In this document: in pieces, positions 1 to 8,437 of the stretch
How the letters are laid out: each line of letters begins with the position of its first letter
Position numbering within the stretch: position 1 is the first letter of the stretch
Source of the DNA: Streptomyces graminilatus
GTDB lineage: Bacteria > Actinomycetota > Actinomycetes > Streptomycetales > Streptomycetaceae
Reading direction: 5' to 3'
Length of the DNA stretch: 37,203 nucleotides
Assembly: GCF_001418565.1 (NCBI RefSeq)
Contig: NZ_LIQQ01000012.1
Span: forward strand, 1 to 37,203
Program-made: the position numbers and the translations under genes
The notes under the pieces: model-generated
Databases searched by the model: none
Seen by the model: the letters and a program-made list of their open reading frames with translations, nothing else
Told to the model about the DNA's origin: nothing

Positions 1-1
1 G

Positions 2-253
2 CTGTGCGGTCCGTGGACGCCGGTGGTGGTCCAGGTGGCCGGTCTCCCGGACCAGGTCCTGGTGGAAGTCCACGATCCCGAGCCGGCCGCCGTCCCCAAC
101 CGGGGGGAGGAGCCGCCGGACAACGACCGGTCCGAGTCGGGCCGTGGCCTGTGGATCCTGGACGTCCTGGCGCCCGGATGGACGGTGGAGCCCTCCCCGA
201 TCGGCAAGCAGATCCGCTGCCAACTGCCCTACGAGGGGAGGAACTGTGCCTGA
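2..253 (+). CDS. RsbW-like ATP-binding protein, C-terminal part (cut by window edge)
   Basis: Open from the first bases of the window in frame 2 and ending at TGA 251-253, so only about 83 C-terminal residues are visible. The reading contains VLVEVHDPEP, then a Gly-rich SGRGLWILDVLA segment and a terminal hydrophobic strand. This is the usual layout of the GHKL ATP-lid and last strand in the small Streptomyces anti-sigma/RsbW-like histidine-kinase-type ATPases. The N-box is outside the window. These proteins usually bind ATP and act as stand-alone regulators or serine kinases. Its stop overlaps the GTG of the next ORF (GTGCCTGA), so the two are probably co-transcribed. A similar ATPase occurs at 27638-28069. 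Family assignment is fairly safe; its partner is unknown. Confidence 0.75.
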   Translation: MCGPWTPVVVQVAGLPDQVLVEVHDPEPAAVPNRGEEPPDNDRSESGRGLWILDVLAPGWTVEPSPIGKQIRCQLPYEGRNCA

Positions 254-599
254 ACCAGCCCCCGAACAGCTGCCGTTCCGGGTCGAGTTCGACGCCGCCA
301 AGGGAGAGATAGTGGTGGCGATGACGTACGGCGTCCCGCCGCAGCAGACGATGCGCCGCAAGGCCATACCGTCGCTGGAGGCCCTCGCGGTCGCGATCGC
401 CGAGCACCGCCACGAAGCGTTCCTCCAGACCCGGCTCGCCCAGCACCTGGCCACCGCCGCCGTCCAGCATCTCGGGGTGGACCCCGTCCGGCTGGACGCC
501 GCCGTCAAGGCCCTGGCCGACCCGACCAGCACCGTCCCCGTCAGCCAGATCCTGCGCGGCGCCGCACCTCAGCAGCGGCATCCGGGCAGCACGGGCTGA
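246..599 (+). CDS. Hypothetical protein, 117 aa
   Basis: I choose GTG 246 as start. It overlaps the stop of the upstream ATPase by 8 bases and is preceded by a GAGGGGAGG ribosome-binding site; the longer reading from 144 would run through the upstream gene. The product begins VPEPAPEQLP and is a small soluble alpha/beta-looking protein with an Ala/Leu/His-rich middle (LEALAVAIAEHRHEAF) and a low-complexity tail. No catalytic motif, signal peptide or membrane segment is visible. I do not recognise the family. Position between an RsbW-like ATPase and the lanthipeptide genes suggests a regulatory neighbourhood rather than an enzyme. Confidence 0.7.
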   Translation: MPEPAPEQLPFRVEFDAAKGEIVVAMTYGVPPQQTMRRKAIPSLEALAVAIAEHRHEAFLQTRLAQHLATAAVQHLGVDPVRLDAAVKALADPTSTVPVSQILRGAAPQQRHPGSTG

Positions 600-690
600 C
601 CCGCCAAGACCGTATGTCCGGCCGGATGTCCGCACACCCGGCAGGGCAGGCCACCACCCCTCCGCACGAGAACCACCAAGGAGTAACGGC

Positions 691-1917
691 GTGACTACAC
701 TCCGGCCGATGGACACTGAAACCCCCACCCCTGCCCGCGTCGACGCGCTGCGAGAGCAGATGATCGCCGAGTTGCGTGAGCTGAAGGCGATCCGGACCGA
801 AGCTGTCGAGAATGCCGTCCGAGCGGTTCCCCGCCACCTGTTCATGCCCGAGGTGTCCTTGGAGAAGGCGTACGCCTCCGAGTACTCACTGACCACGGTG
901 CGGAACGAGCAGGGGGTCTCGCTCAGCTCGGTGTCTGCCTCCCGTATCCAGGCGTTCATGCTGGAACAGGCCGACATCCGCCCCGGGATGCGGGTCCTGG
1001 AGGTCGGCTCCGGCGGCTACAACGCGGCACTGATCGCGGAACTGGTCGGAGAGAGCGGCGAGGTCATCACCATCGACATCGACCCGGTCGTGATCGACCG
1101 GGCCCGCTCCCTGCTGCCCGCCGCCGGGTACGGACACGTGCAGGCTCTGGTCGTCGACGGCGAAGAGGGCGAGCCCCAGCATGCCCCGTACGACCGCATC
1201 GTGGTCACCGTCGAGGCGGCCGATCTCGCACCGGCCTGGGTGGACCAGCTCGCCGAGAACGGGCGGATCGTGGTGCCGCTGCGGCTGCGAGGACTGAGTT
1301 GGTCGGTCGCTCTGCAGCGCGAACAAGACCACTTGGTGGCCCGGGACTTCGAGGTCTGCGGCTTCGTCCCCATGCGCGGGGCGGGCGCACGGGACATGGA
1401 GCTCGTCATCCTGCACGACGGCGAGGGCGAAGAGGTCGGCCTCCGCCTGGACGGTGAGCAGGTGGACGCCGGCCAACTGCGTGAGGCGCTGTCCAAGCCC
1501 CGGACCGAGGCGTGGTCGGGGGTGACCCTGGGGCTGGGCCTGCCGTACGACGACCTGGAGCTGTGGCTGGTCTCGACGCTGCCCGAGTTCGCGCTGCTGG
1601 CCGCCACTCGGGCCGCGCGGGACCGCGGTGTGGTCGCCTCCTGGTCGCGCCGAGGGGTCGCCACTCTCCTCGACAGCAGTTCCGGATCCTTCGCCTATCT
1701 GACGATGCGGCCGACCAGCCCCGAGCGAACGCTCTTCGAGTTCGGGGCGATCGCTCACGGGCCCGAGGCCGCCAAGGTGGCCGACCGGCTGATCGCGGAG
1801 ATCCAGGCATGGGGCCGCGACCACCAAGGCCAGCAGCCTGAGCTGCGGGCCCGGCCGGCAGAAGCCCCCGGAGAGGCGTCGTTCCGCTTCACGATCTCCT
1901 GGCCCGACAAGCGGTAA
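691..1917 (+). CDS. PCMT-like methyltransferase, FxLD lanthipeptide system
   Basis: A 408-aa protein with an N-terminal protein-L-isoaspartate O-methyltransferase (PCMT) fold. RAVPRHLFMP lies near residues 44-53, and the SAM-binding glycine motif VLEVGSGGYNAAL is at about 102-114, followed by an acidic ITIDID strand. Residues from about 250 form a C-terminal extension absent from housekeeping PCMT (about 200-230 aa). This two-part architecture is that of the methyltransferases of FxLD lanthipeptide systems. PCMT homologues in lanthipeptide clusters methylate Asp side chains of the modified peptide, leading through succinimide to isoaspartate. GTG 691 is supported by AAGGAG seven bases upstream. 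The precursor gene starts 54 bases downstream, so this is probably the first modification gene of the operon. Substrate specificity is inferred from context. Confidence 0.9.
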   Translation: MTTLRPMDTETPTPARVDALREQMIAELRELKAIRTEAVENAVRAVPRHLFMPEVSLEKAYASEYSLTTVRNEQGVSLSSVSASRIQAFMLEQADIRPGMRVLEVGSGGYNAALIAELVGESGEVITIDIDPVVIDRARSLLPAAGYGHVQALVVDGEEGEPQHAPYDRIVVTVEAADLAPAWVDQLAENGRIVVPLRLRGLSWSVALQREQDHLVARDFEVCGFVPMRGAGARDMELVILHDGEGEEVGLRLDGEQVDAGQLREALSKPRTEAWSGVTLGLGLPYDDLELWLVSTLPEFALLAATRAARDRGVVASWSRRGVATLLDSSSGSFAYLTMRPTSPERTLFEFGAIAHGPEAAKVADRLIAEIQAWGRDHQGQQPELRARPAEAPGEASFRFTISWPDKR

Positions 1918-1971
1918 CGCCCGCGGGACAGGCGCAATGGCACATCCACCCCGATCCACCTGGAGGCAACA

Positions 1972-2121
1972 GTGGAAACCGTTGGCGAGAGCACCACGGA
2001 GTTCGATCTGGACGTGACCTTCGCCGCGAAGGGCACGGTCATCGCGGAGCTCATGAACTCCACCAGCGACAACTGCGGCAGCACCAACGAGAGTGCCTGT
2101 GCCGGCTGCATCACCGACTGA
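1972..2121 (+). CDS. FxLD family lanthipeptide precursor, 49 aa
   Basis: A short ORF with GTG start and a GGAGG site 5 bases upstream. The leader holds the diagnostic F-x-L-D motif as EFDLDV at residues 10-15, followed by TFAAKGTVIAELMN. The C-terminal core runs from about residue 30 (STSDNCGSTNESACAGC, then ITD) and contains three Cys (35, 43, 46) with Ser/Thr at 30, 31, 32, 37, 38, 41 and 48, so up to three (methyl)lanthionine rings are possible. Asp33, Asn34, Asn39 and Asp49 are candidate sites for the PCMT-like methyltransferase upstream. Leader cleavage site is not evident and no dedicated protease gene is seen nearby. Position between the methyltransferase and LanB, plus the FDLD motif, makes this assignment strong despite the small size. 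Confidence 0.9.
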   Translation: METVGESTTEFDLDVTFAAKGTVIAELMNSTSDNCGSTNESACAGCITD

Positions 2122-2135
2122 TCACGGGCACACCA

Positions 2136-2178
2136 GGCCCGGTGCCGGACCCCCTTCACAGGGCTCCGGCACCGGGCC
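2136..2178 (+). promoter_or_regulatory. Strong hairpin between precursor and LanB (attenuator/RNA-stabiliser candidate)
   Basis: Perfect 14-bp inverted repeat: GGCCCGGTGCCGGA at 2136-2149 pairs with TCCGGCACCGGGCC at 2165-2178, loop 15 nt. It starts 14 bases after the precursor stop and ends 37 bases before the LanB start, with no T tract. Such hairpins after precursor genes commonly cause partial termination or 3-prime protection, giving excess precursor over enzymes. The function here is inferred. Confidence 0.75.
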
Positions 2179-2215
2179 GAGCCCGGCACCGCACACGATC
2201 GAGGGGGTAAAGCCG

Positions 2216-5200
2216 GTGTACCGGTACGTGGACGCGGCCCTGATACGGGCCGCCGCATATCCGAGCGGGCTGACGCTGGCGCCCCTTCCACCGGAGTCCG
2301 GCGATGCCGCGACGGACACCGAGCACTGGCGGCACTGGATCGGGCAGATATGGGCACAGCAGCCGGTCGCGGAGGCCATCGAGCTGGCCAGCCCCGTCCT
2401 CGCCCGCCACCTCCACAACATCTGCACCGGCGAGGTCCGGCACCCCAGGCAGGTACGACGAAGCGCGTTCTCACTGCACCGCTATCTGCTGCGATGGCAG
2501 TACCGCTCCACGCCGTTCGGACTGTTCGCCGGGATCGCCCCAGCCCGCATCGGCGACAGCCTGACCCTGCGCTGGGGCGACGGACACCGTCCCACCGCGC
2601 GGGTGGACGCCGTATGGCTGACGGAGGTGATCACCCGCCTGGAGACCTGCCCCGGACTCCTGCGCCGCCTGCCGGTCACAGCGGACTCCACCTGCTCCGT
2701 ACGCGACGAACGCCTCCTGGTGCCCTGCCAGCAGCCGGCCCACGACAGCCGACGCGGACCCGGTGAAGTGAGCATGCGATACACCCGCGCCGTCAAAACC
2801 GTCATGAGCGCCGCCACCGCGCCCGTGACGGTCGCCGACCTGGCCGGGAAACTCGCCGCCGACTACCCCGACACCCCGGCCGGGGCCATCGAGGCCCTGC
2901 TGGCCGAACTGGTGGCCCGCCGCGTCCTGATCAGTGCCCTGCGCCCGCCGATGACGGTCACCGACCCCCTGGGCCACGTGCTCGACCAGCTGGACGCCGC
3001 CGACGCCGAGACCATCACCGCCGTAGCGCCCACCGTGCGCGCCCTGCGAGAGATCCGCACGACGCTGACCCGGCACACCACGGCCCCCGCCGAGCAGAGG
3101 CAAGCGATGCGAGCCTCGGTCATCGAGGCGATGACGGCTCAAACCAGCGTCGTGGAACAGCCCCTGTCCGTCGACCTGCGGCTCGACTGCTCCATGACCC
3201 TGCCCCACCAGGTGGCCCGCGAAGCCGAGAAAGCAGCGACCGCACTGGCCCGCCTGACCCCGTTCCCCTCCGGCTCGCCGGCCTGGCAGGACTATCACGC
3301 GCGGTTCCTGGAGCGCTACGGAACCGGAGCACTGGTACCCGTCGCCCAACTCACCGACCCCGACGCCGGACTGGACTTCCCCGCCGGATACCGCGGCTCG
3401 CTCCTTGCCCGCCAGACGCCGACCCTGACCGGCAGGGACGAACAGCTCGTCGCGCTCGCCCAGCGCGCCGCCTTCGACGGCACCCGCGAGGTGCACCTCA
3501 CTGAGGAGGCCCTGACCGAACTGGAACACGGTCCCGCCGACCTGCCGCTGCCCCATGCCGACCTGCGCTTCCACCTCCAGGCCCCAACCCGCCAGGCCCT
3601 GGCGGGCGGGGACTTCACGCTCGTCGTCAACGGAGTGACCCCGGCCGCCGGGGCCAGCTCGGGACGCTTCCTGGACCTCCTCGACGCCGCCGACCGCGAC
3701 CGTATGACAGCCGCCTACACCCGCCTGCCCACCCTGGAGGCCGCCGCGATCCGCGCACAGGTCTCCAGCCCACCGCTGCACGTGCGGACCGAGAACGTAG
3801 CCAGGGCCCCGGCCCTGGGCCCGCACCTGATATCCGTGGCCGAACACCCCGAGGGCCCCACCCTGCCGCTTCACGATCTGGCGGTCACCGCGGACGCCAC
3901 CCGGCTGTCCCTGGTCCAGCTCTCGACCGGTCGGACCGTCGAGCCCGTCGCGCTGAACGCGGTGGACCTGTCCACCTTCACCCACCCCCTGGCCCGGCTG
4001 CTGTGCGAGCTGCCGCGCTCCCGCGCCGCTGCCTTCGCCCCGTTCGCCTGGGGCGCCGCCGCCCGGATGCCGTTCCTGCCCCGCGTCCGCCATGGCCGCG
4101 CCGTCCTCGTCCCGGCCTCCTGGCGGATCACGGCCACCGAGCTGCCCGGACCCGACGCGACCCTCGCCCAGTGGACCGAAAGCTTGGGCGCCTGGCGGCG
4201 GCGTTTCGGCCTCACCGGCGCCGTTCACCTCGGTGACGACGACAAGCGCCTCCGCCTGGACCTGGACCGCAGCACCGATGCGGCGCTGTTGCGCGCCAAG
4301 CTGGAGAGGGCCGGGCACGCCACCGTGCGCGAGGCGCCCGACGCGACGGCGTACGGCTGGTTCAACGGGCGGGCCCACGAGATCACCCTGGCCCTCGCCT
4401 CCACCCGCACCCCGCTGCCGCGGCGCGCGACCCCCAGGGCGGCCGTAGGCCGCGACCACGGGCATCTGCCCGGCGCCTCGCCGTGGGCGTACCTCAAGCT
4501 GTACGGGCCCCCGGACAGGGTGCCCGCCATCCTCACCCAGCACCTCCCGCGCCTCTTCGACGGCTGGGACGATGCGCCCCAGTGGTGGTTCCTGCGCTAC
4601 CGCGACCCGCACGACCACCTGCGGCTACGGTTCCGCCTCCCGCACCCGCAGGCATTCGGCGACGTCGCGGCCAGGGCCGGCGCGTGGGCGGCAGACCTGC
4701 GCCAGCGCGGTCTGCTGGGACGGATGCAATGGGACACCTACTACCCCGAGACCGGCCGCTTCGGCACCGGCGAGGCCCTCGCCGCCGCCGAGACGGTCTT
4801 CGCCGTCGACTCCGCCGCCGTCCTTGCCCAGTTGACGTTCACCGCGCACAGCGGCGCGCACCTGCACGCCGTCGCCACCGCCAGCCTCGTCGACCTCGTC
4901 GTGTCCTTCACCGGTGACGCCCCCGCCGCGATGCGCTGGCTGATCGACCACATCGACACCCGCACCGCCCCTCACCCCACACGTCTCCTCCATACCGAGA
5001 CGATGCGCCTGGCCAACCCCCGGGGCGGCTTCGCCAACCTGCGTGGCGTGCCCGGCGGTGAACGTCTCGTCGCGGCGTGGGTGGCCCGCCGCAGCACGCT
5101 GGAGAACTACCGGAGTGTCCTCGCGGCCGACAGTAGATCGCCGGAGTCGGTGCTGCCGTCCCTGATGCACCTGCACTTCCTGCGTACGGCCGGAATCGAC

Positions 5201-5284
5201 AAGGAAGGTGAGGACACGTGCTCGCGGCTCGCCCGCTCTACCGCCCTGGCCTGGAGAGCCCGAACCGAAGGAGCCCCCGCGTGA
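2216..5284 (+). CDS. LanB-type lantibiotic dehydratase (full length)
   Basis: A 1022-aa protein that would dehydrate Ser/Thr of the FxLD precursor by tRNA-dependent glutamylation and elimination. The N-terminal lantibiotic dehydratase domain shows VYRYVDAALIRAA at the start and the hallmark RSTPFGLFAG near residues 97-106. The C-terminal elimination (SpaB_C, thiopeptide-type) domain occupies about 752-1015, with LKLYGPPDRV and WWFLRYRDPHDHLRLRFRL. The length matches the whole class I LanB rather than the split thiopeptide type. I prefer GTG 2216, preceded by GAGGGGG, because the longer frame from 2093 would overlap the precursor gene and the hairpin with low-complexity sequence. The stop overlaps the LanC start (GTGA), indicating translational coupling. 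Confidence 0.92.
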   Translation: MYRYVDAALIRAAAYPSGLTLAPLPPESGDAATDTEHWRHWIGQIWAQQPVAEAIELASPVLARHLHNICTGEVRHPRQVRRSAFSLHRYLLRWQYRSTPFGLFAGIAPARIGDSLTLRWGDGHRPTARVDAVWLTEVITRLETCPGLLRRLPVTADSTCSVRDERLLVPCQQPAHDSRRGPGEVSMRYTRAVKTVMSAATAPVTVADLAGKLAADYPDTPAGAIEALLAELVARRVLISALRPPMTVTDPLGHVLDQLDAADAETITAVAPTVRALREIRTTLTRHTTAPAEQRQAMRASVIEAMTAQTSVVEQPLSVDLRLDCSMTLPHQVAREAEKAATALARLTPFPSGSPAWQDYHARFLERYGTGALVPVAQLTDPDAGLDFPAGYRGSLLARQTPTLTGRDEQLVALAQRAAFDGTREVHLTEEALTELEHGPADLPLPHADLRFHLQAPTRQALAGGDFTLVVNGVTPAAGASSGRFLDLLDAADRDRMTAAYTRLPTLEAAAIRAQVSSPPLHVRTENVARAPALGPHLISVAEHPEGPTLPLHDLAVTADATRLSLVQLSTGRTVEPVALNAVDLSTFTHPLARLLCELPRSRAAAFAPFAWGAAARMPFLPRVRHGRAVLVPASWRITATELPGPDATLAQWTESLGAWRRRFGLTGAVHLGDDDKRLRLDLDRSTDAALLRAKLERAGHATVREAPDATAYGWFNGRAHEITLALASTRTPLPRRATPRAAVGRDHGHLPGASPWAYLKLYGPPDRVPAILTQHLPRLFDGWDDAPQWWFLRYRDPHDHLRLRFRLPHPQAFGDVAARAGAWAADLRQRGLLGRMQWDTYYPETGRFGTGEALAAAETVFAVDSAAVLAQLTFTAHSGAHLHAVATASLVDLVVSFTGDAPAAMRWLIDHIDTRTAPHPTRLLHTETMRLANPRGGFANLRGVPGGERLVAAWVARRSTLENYRSVLAADSRSPESVLPSLMHLHFLRTAGIDKEGEDTCSRLARSTALAWRARTEGAPA

Positions 5285-6474
5285 GCAGCTCGACCACCGG
5301 TGCTGGTCTCTCACCCGGCACCGTCCACGGCGGAGCCGCGCACGGGCTGCGGGCCCAGTCGCTGGCACGGGGCGCCGCCGGCATCGCCCTGCTGCACGTC
5401 GAACGCGCCCAGCGCGGCACCGGCTCGTGGGCCGACGCCCACACCGTGCTGGCCTCCTGTGCGAACGGACTCATCGCCGACGAGGACGCCTCGCTGTACT
5501 TCGGGGCACCCGCCGTCGCCTTCGCCCTGCACACCGCGTCGCTCGGCACCGGCCGCTACACCAAAGCCCTGCACACCCTCGACGCCCAGATCGACGAGCT
5601 CACCCGGCGGCGCATCGCAGCCGCCCACGCACGGATCGACCGTGGCGAACGGCCCCGCCTCGGTGAGTTCGACCTCTTCTACGGACTGACCGGGCTGGGC
5701 TCCTACCTGCTGTGCCGCGACCCGCACGGCGAGACGCTGCGGGAAGTCCTAACCTACCTGGTGCGCATAACCTGGCCGCTCGAAGGAGATGCCGAGCAAC
5801 TCCCCGGATGGTGGACCGAGTTCGACCCCTCGGGCAGCCTCTCGCAGGACTTTCCCGGCGGCCACGGAAACCTCGGGATGGCCCACGGGGTGTCCGGCAT
5901 TCTGTCCCTGCTGGCCATCTCCGCCCGCCGGGGGACCGTCGTGGACGGCCAGATCGCGGCGATGCAACGAATCTGCACCCACCTGGACGACCACCGCCAG
6001 GACACCGGCACCGGAGTGTGGTGGCCGCAGTGGGTCACGCTCGGCGAGCACCGCACCCAGACGGTGGCGCAGAAGGGCCCGGCGCGGCCAAGCTGGTGCT
6101 ACGGGACCCCCGGACTCGTCTCCGCCCAGCGACTCGCCGCCCTCACCCTCGGCGACACCGCCCGGCAGCACATGGCCGAACAAGCCCTGCTCTCCTGCCT
6201 GGCCGACCCCGCCCAGCTCGCCCGCATCCGCGACGCCGGTATCTGCCATGGCGCCGCCGGGCTGCTTCACACCGCCCGCCGCATCGCCCACGAGGCTGCG
6301 GAGACGGGGCTCGAAGAGCACCTGCCCCGCCTGTACGCCCTGCTCCAAGACCAGGAACCCGCCGACGAGGACGGATTCCTCGACGGCCGGGCCGGCCGCG
6401 AACTCGCGGCCATGGCCTACGAGACGGAGAGCTCCACAGCCACCGGCTGGGACGCGTGCCTCCTGTCCGGCTGA
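5281..6474 (+). CDS. LanC-like lanthionine cyclase
   Basis: A 397-aa zinc-dependent cyclase expected to add Cys thiols to dehydro-residues of the precursor. The zinc ligands are visible as Cys273 in SWCYG and Cys322-His323 in ICHG. The glycine-rich GHGNLGMAHG segment, typical of the LanC toroid, lies at about 194-203. Length agrees with LanC family members (about 400 aa). GTG 5281 overlaps the LanB stop and is preceded by GAAGGAG; the ORF stays open upstream to 5218, but that part lies inside LanB. Together with LanB and the precursor this completes a minimal class I lanthipeptide set. No missing key residue was seen. Confidence 0.9.
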   Translation: MSSSTTGAGLSPGTVHGGAAHGLRAQSLARGAAGIALLHVERAQRGTGSWADAHTVLASCANGLIADEDASLYFGAPAVAFALHTASLGTGRYTKALHTLDAQIDELTRRRIAAAHARIDRGERPRLGEFDLFYGLTGLGSYLLCRDPHGETLREVLTYLVRITWPLEGDAEQLPGWWTEFDPSGSLSQDFPGGHGNLGMAHGVSGILSLLAISARRGTVVDGQIAAMQRICTHLDDHRQDTGTGVWWPQWVTLGEHRTQTVAQKGPARPSWCYGTPGLVSAQRLAALTLGDTARQHMAEQALLSCLADPAQLARIRDAGICHGAAGLLHTARRIAHEAAETGLEEHLPRLYALLQDQEPADEDGFLDGRAGRELAAMAYETESSTATGWDACLLSG

Positions 6475-6518
6475 CTGCCCCGCCCCGTTCCCGTACGGCT
6501 CGCCGAGGAGGGAATCTC

Positions 6519-7535
6519 ATGCCGCCGAGTACGCCCCATCACGTCACCGAGAGCCATGTCCTGGCCGTCCTCACCGGCACACCGCTGGAACAGACGGCCG
6601 CCCAGATCCCCATGGAACCCGCCGACCTCGCCGATGCCGTCGAGGCGTACCGGGCCGCCGGACGCGCGGCGCTCGAGACCCAGGTCCGTCACCGCGAGTG
6701 GTTCCAGGTCCGCATCCAGTTCACCAACTGGAACACCGCCGAGGAGACCGCCGCCGCCCGCCTCGGACCCCGACTGCAACAAGCCCAAGAAGCCGGGCTG
6801 CTCACCGACTGGTGGTTCCTGCGCAAGTACCCGTACTGGCGGCTCCGCTGCCGACCCGGCCCGAAGAGCACCGCAGCCGACATGCGGACCACCATCAGCT
6901 CCGTGCTCGACGACTTCGTCACCGACGGCACTGCCGATCGGTGGCAGGAGAGCATCTACGAGCCGGAAGAGCTGGCCTTCGGCGGCGCCCCGACCATGGA
7001 CATCAGCCACGACCTCTTCCACGCCGACAGCCACGGCACCCTGACCTACCTGCGGCACCACGACCCCACCGCGCCATCCGAACAGACCGTCGGCAGACGC
7101 GAGATGTCCATCCTGCTGTGCACCGCCCTGTTCCGCGGCGCCCGGCAGGACGACCACGAGCAGGGCGACATCTGGCACCGCGTCGCTCAGTTGCGCCCCC
7201 TCGCAGCCGAGACGCCCTCGGATCGGATACGCGGCATGATCCCCGGCCTGAAGCGGCTCATGGCCCTGGACACCTCGCCCGCCAGCACGCTCTTCGCCGC
7301 AGACGGGCCGCTCCCGCTCGCCGTCACCTGGGCCGAGGCGTTCGCCGTGGCGGGCCGACACCTGGCCGACGCCGCCCGCGACGGCACCCTTGAGCGCGGT
7401 CTGCGCGATGTCCTCGCCCACCACGTGATCTTCCACTTCAACCGCCTCGGACTACCCGCCGACTCCCAGGCCGTCCTGGCGCGGGCCGCCCGCGAGGCCC
7501 TGCTCAACCCCTCGCACGACAACTCGGGGAAGTGA
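6519..7535 (+). CDS. Stand-alone SpaB_C (thiopeptide-type bacteriocin biosynthesis) protein
   Basis: A 338-aa protein starting at ATG 6519 behind GAGGAGGG; the much longer open frame from 5712 is an antiparallel-free shadow of LanC. Residues about 60-330 resemble the LanB elimination domain: WFQVRIQFTNWNT, then a WWFLRKYPYWRLRCRPG strand matching the W-FLRY-D--LRLR block of LanB. Single-domain SpaB_C proteins occur in thiopeptide and FxLD clusters as glutamate-eliminating enzymes or peptide-binding partners. Because the LanB here already carries its own copy, this is a second, possibly specialised elimination or scaffold protein. It sits 44 bases after LanC and its stop overlaps the next start. 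The exact reaction is inferred. Confidence 0.85.
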   Translation: MPPSTPHHVTESHVLAVLTGTPLEQTAAQIPMEPADLADAVEAYRAAGRAALETQVRHREWFQVRIQFTNWNTAEETAAARLGPRLQQAQEAGLLTDWWFLRKYPYWRLRCRPGPKSTAADMRTTISSVLDDFVTDGTADRWQESIYEPEELAFGGAPTMDISHDLFHADSHGTLTYLRHHDPTAPSEQTVGRREMSILLCTALFRGARQDDHEQGDIWHRVAQLRPLAAETPSDRIRGMIPGLKRLMALDTSPASTLFAADGPLPLAVTWAEAFAVAGRHLADAARDGTLERGLRDVLAHHVIFHFNRLGLPADSQAVLARAAREALLNPSHDNSGK

Positions 7536-8383
7536 TGTACCCCAAACCGGAGAACTCCGAGGTCACCGACCGGATGCGCGCAGCCCACCATCGAGCCCGC
7601 ACCGCGCTGCGCGTAGAGCCCGCACCGGACGAATTCGAGGCGTGGGGCTGGCGCGGCCGGACCCTCAGCCGACCCGTCACCGCAGCCGACGGCTCCGCCT
7701 GGCTCCGCCTCGCCTCCGCGCCCACCGGGCAGGCCGACAACACCTTCTGGGACGGCTCCCGCGACGCGGAAAACGCCATCCCCTCATCGGTCCCGCGCCC
7801 TCGCCTCCGCGAGATCCGCGACTGGACCGACCAGGAGTGGAAATACCGCGCCGAGCTGTACGACCACGTTGACGCCCGCTCCATCGCGCAGTCTCCGACC
7901 CTGACCACAGTGCCTGACCTGCCCTCTGCCTGGTGGACGGCACTGCACGCCGCGCTCGCCACCGTCACTGACATACCCACCGACCGCTGCACCATCGAAC
8001 AGCAGTACCTCGACTGGGCCATGCCCAAGTTCCTCGGAACCCCCATCGACACCCGGGCCCCGGACTGGGCCACAGCCCACGGTGACCTTCACTGGGCCAA
8101 CGTCTGTGCGCCCCAGCTCACGATCTTCGACTGGGAGGGCTGGGGCCTGGCGCCCACCGGCTACGACGCCGCCATGCTCCACAGCTACAGCCTCCTCACG
8201 CCCAGCATCGCAGCCCGCGTCCGCGCCGAGTTCGCTGACGTACTCGACACCCCGGCCGGCCACTTCGCCGAACTCGTCACGATCACCGAACTCCTGCACG
8301 GCGTCGAACGCGGCGGCAACCTTCCACTCGCCGAACCACTTCGCCAACGGGCAGCACACCTCCTGGAACGTGCGATCCGGTAA
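7535..8383 (+). CDS. APH-like phosphotransferase in the lanthipeptide operon
   Basis: A 282-aa protein of the aminoglycoside phosphotransferase/choline kinase-like fold. The Brenner-type catalytic loop reads HGDLHWANV (His182, Asp184, Asn189) and the metal-binding motif is IFDWEGWG (Asp199). An N-terminal lobe with a recognisable nucleotide-binding lysine is weak. ATG 7535 overlaps the upstream TGA (TGATG); a GTG three bases earlier is an equally possible start. Location as the last gene of the FxLD operon suggests phosphorylation of the peptide, of a tailoring precursor, or self-protection, none of which can be decided from sequence. An unrelated APH-like gene lies at 11590-12576. Confidence 0.8.
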   Translation: MYPKPENSEVTDRMRAAHHRARTALRVEPAPDEFEAWGWRGRTLSRPVTAADGSAWLRLASAPTGQADNTFWDGSRDAENAIPSSVPRPRLREIRDWTDQEWKYRAELYDHVDARSIAQSPTLTTVPDLPSAWWTALHAALATVTDIPTDRCTIEQQYLDWAMPKFLGTPIDTRAPDWATAHGDLHWANVCAPQLTIFDWEGWGLAPTGYDAAMLHSYSLLTPSIAARVRAEFADVLDTPAGHFAELVTITELLHGVERGGNLPLAEPLRQRAAHLLERAIR

Positions 8384-8437
8384 GCATGTTGACGTGGCGA
8401 GGCCGACGCAGCACCGGCCGTCCGATGGGACGGCAAC

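Noticed and set aside
2471..4618. 715-aa open frame on the minus strand
   Set aside because: Gly/Val/Gln-rich antisense shadow of the LanB gene without any domain signature.
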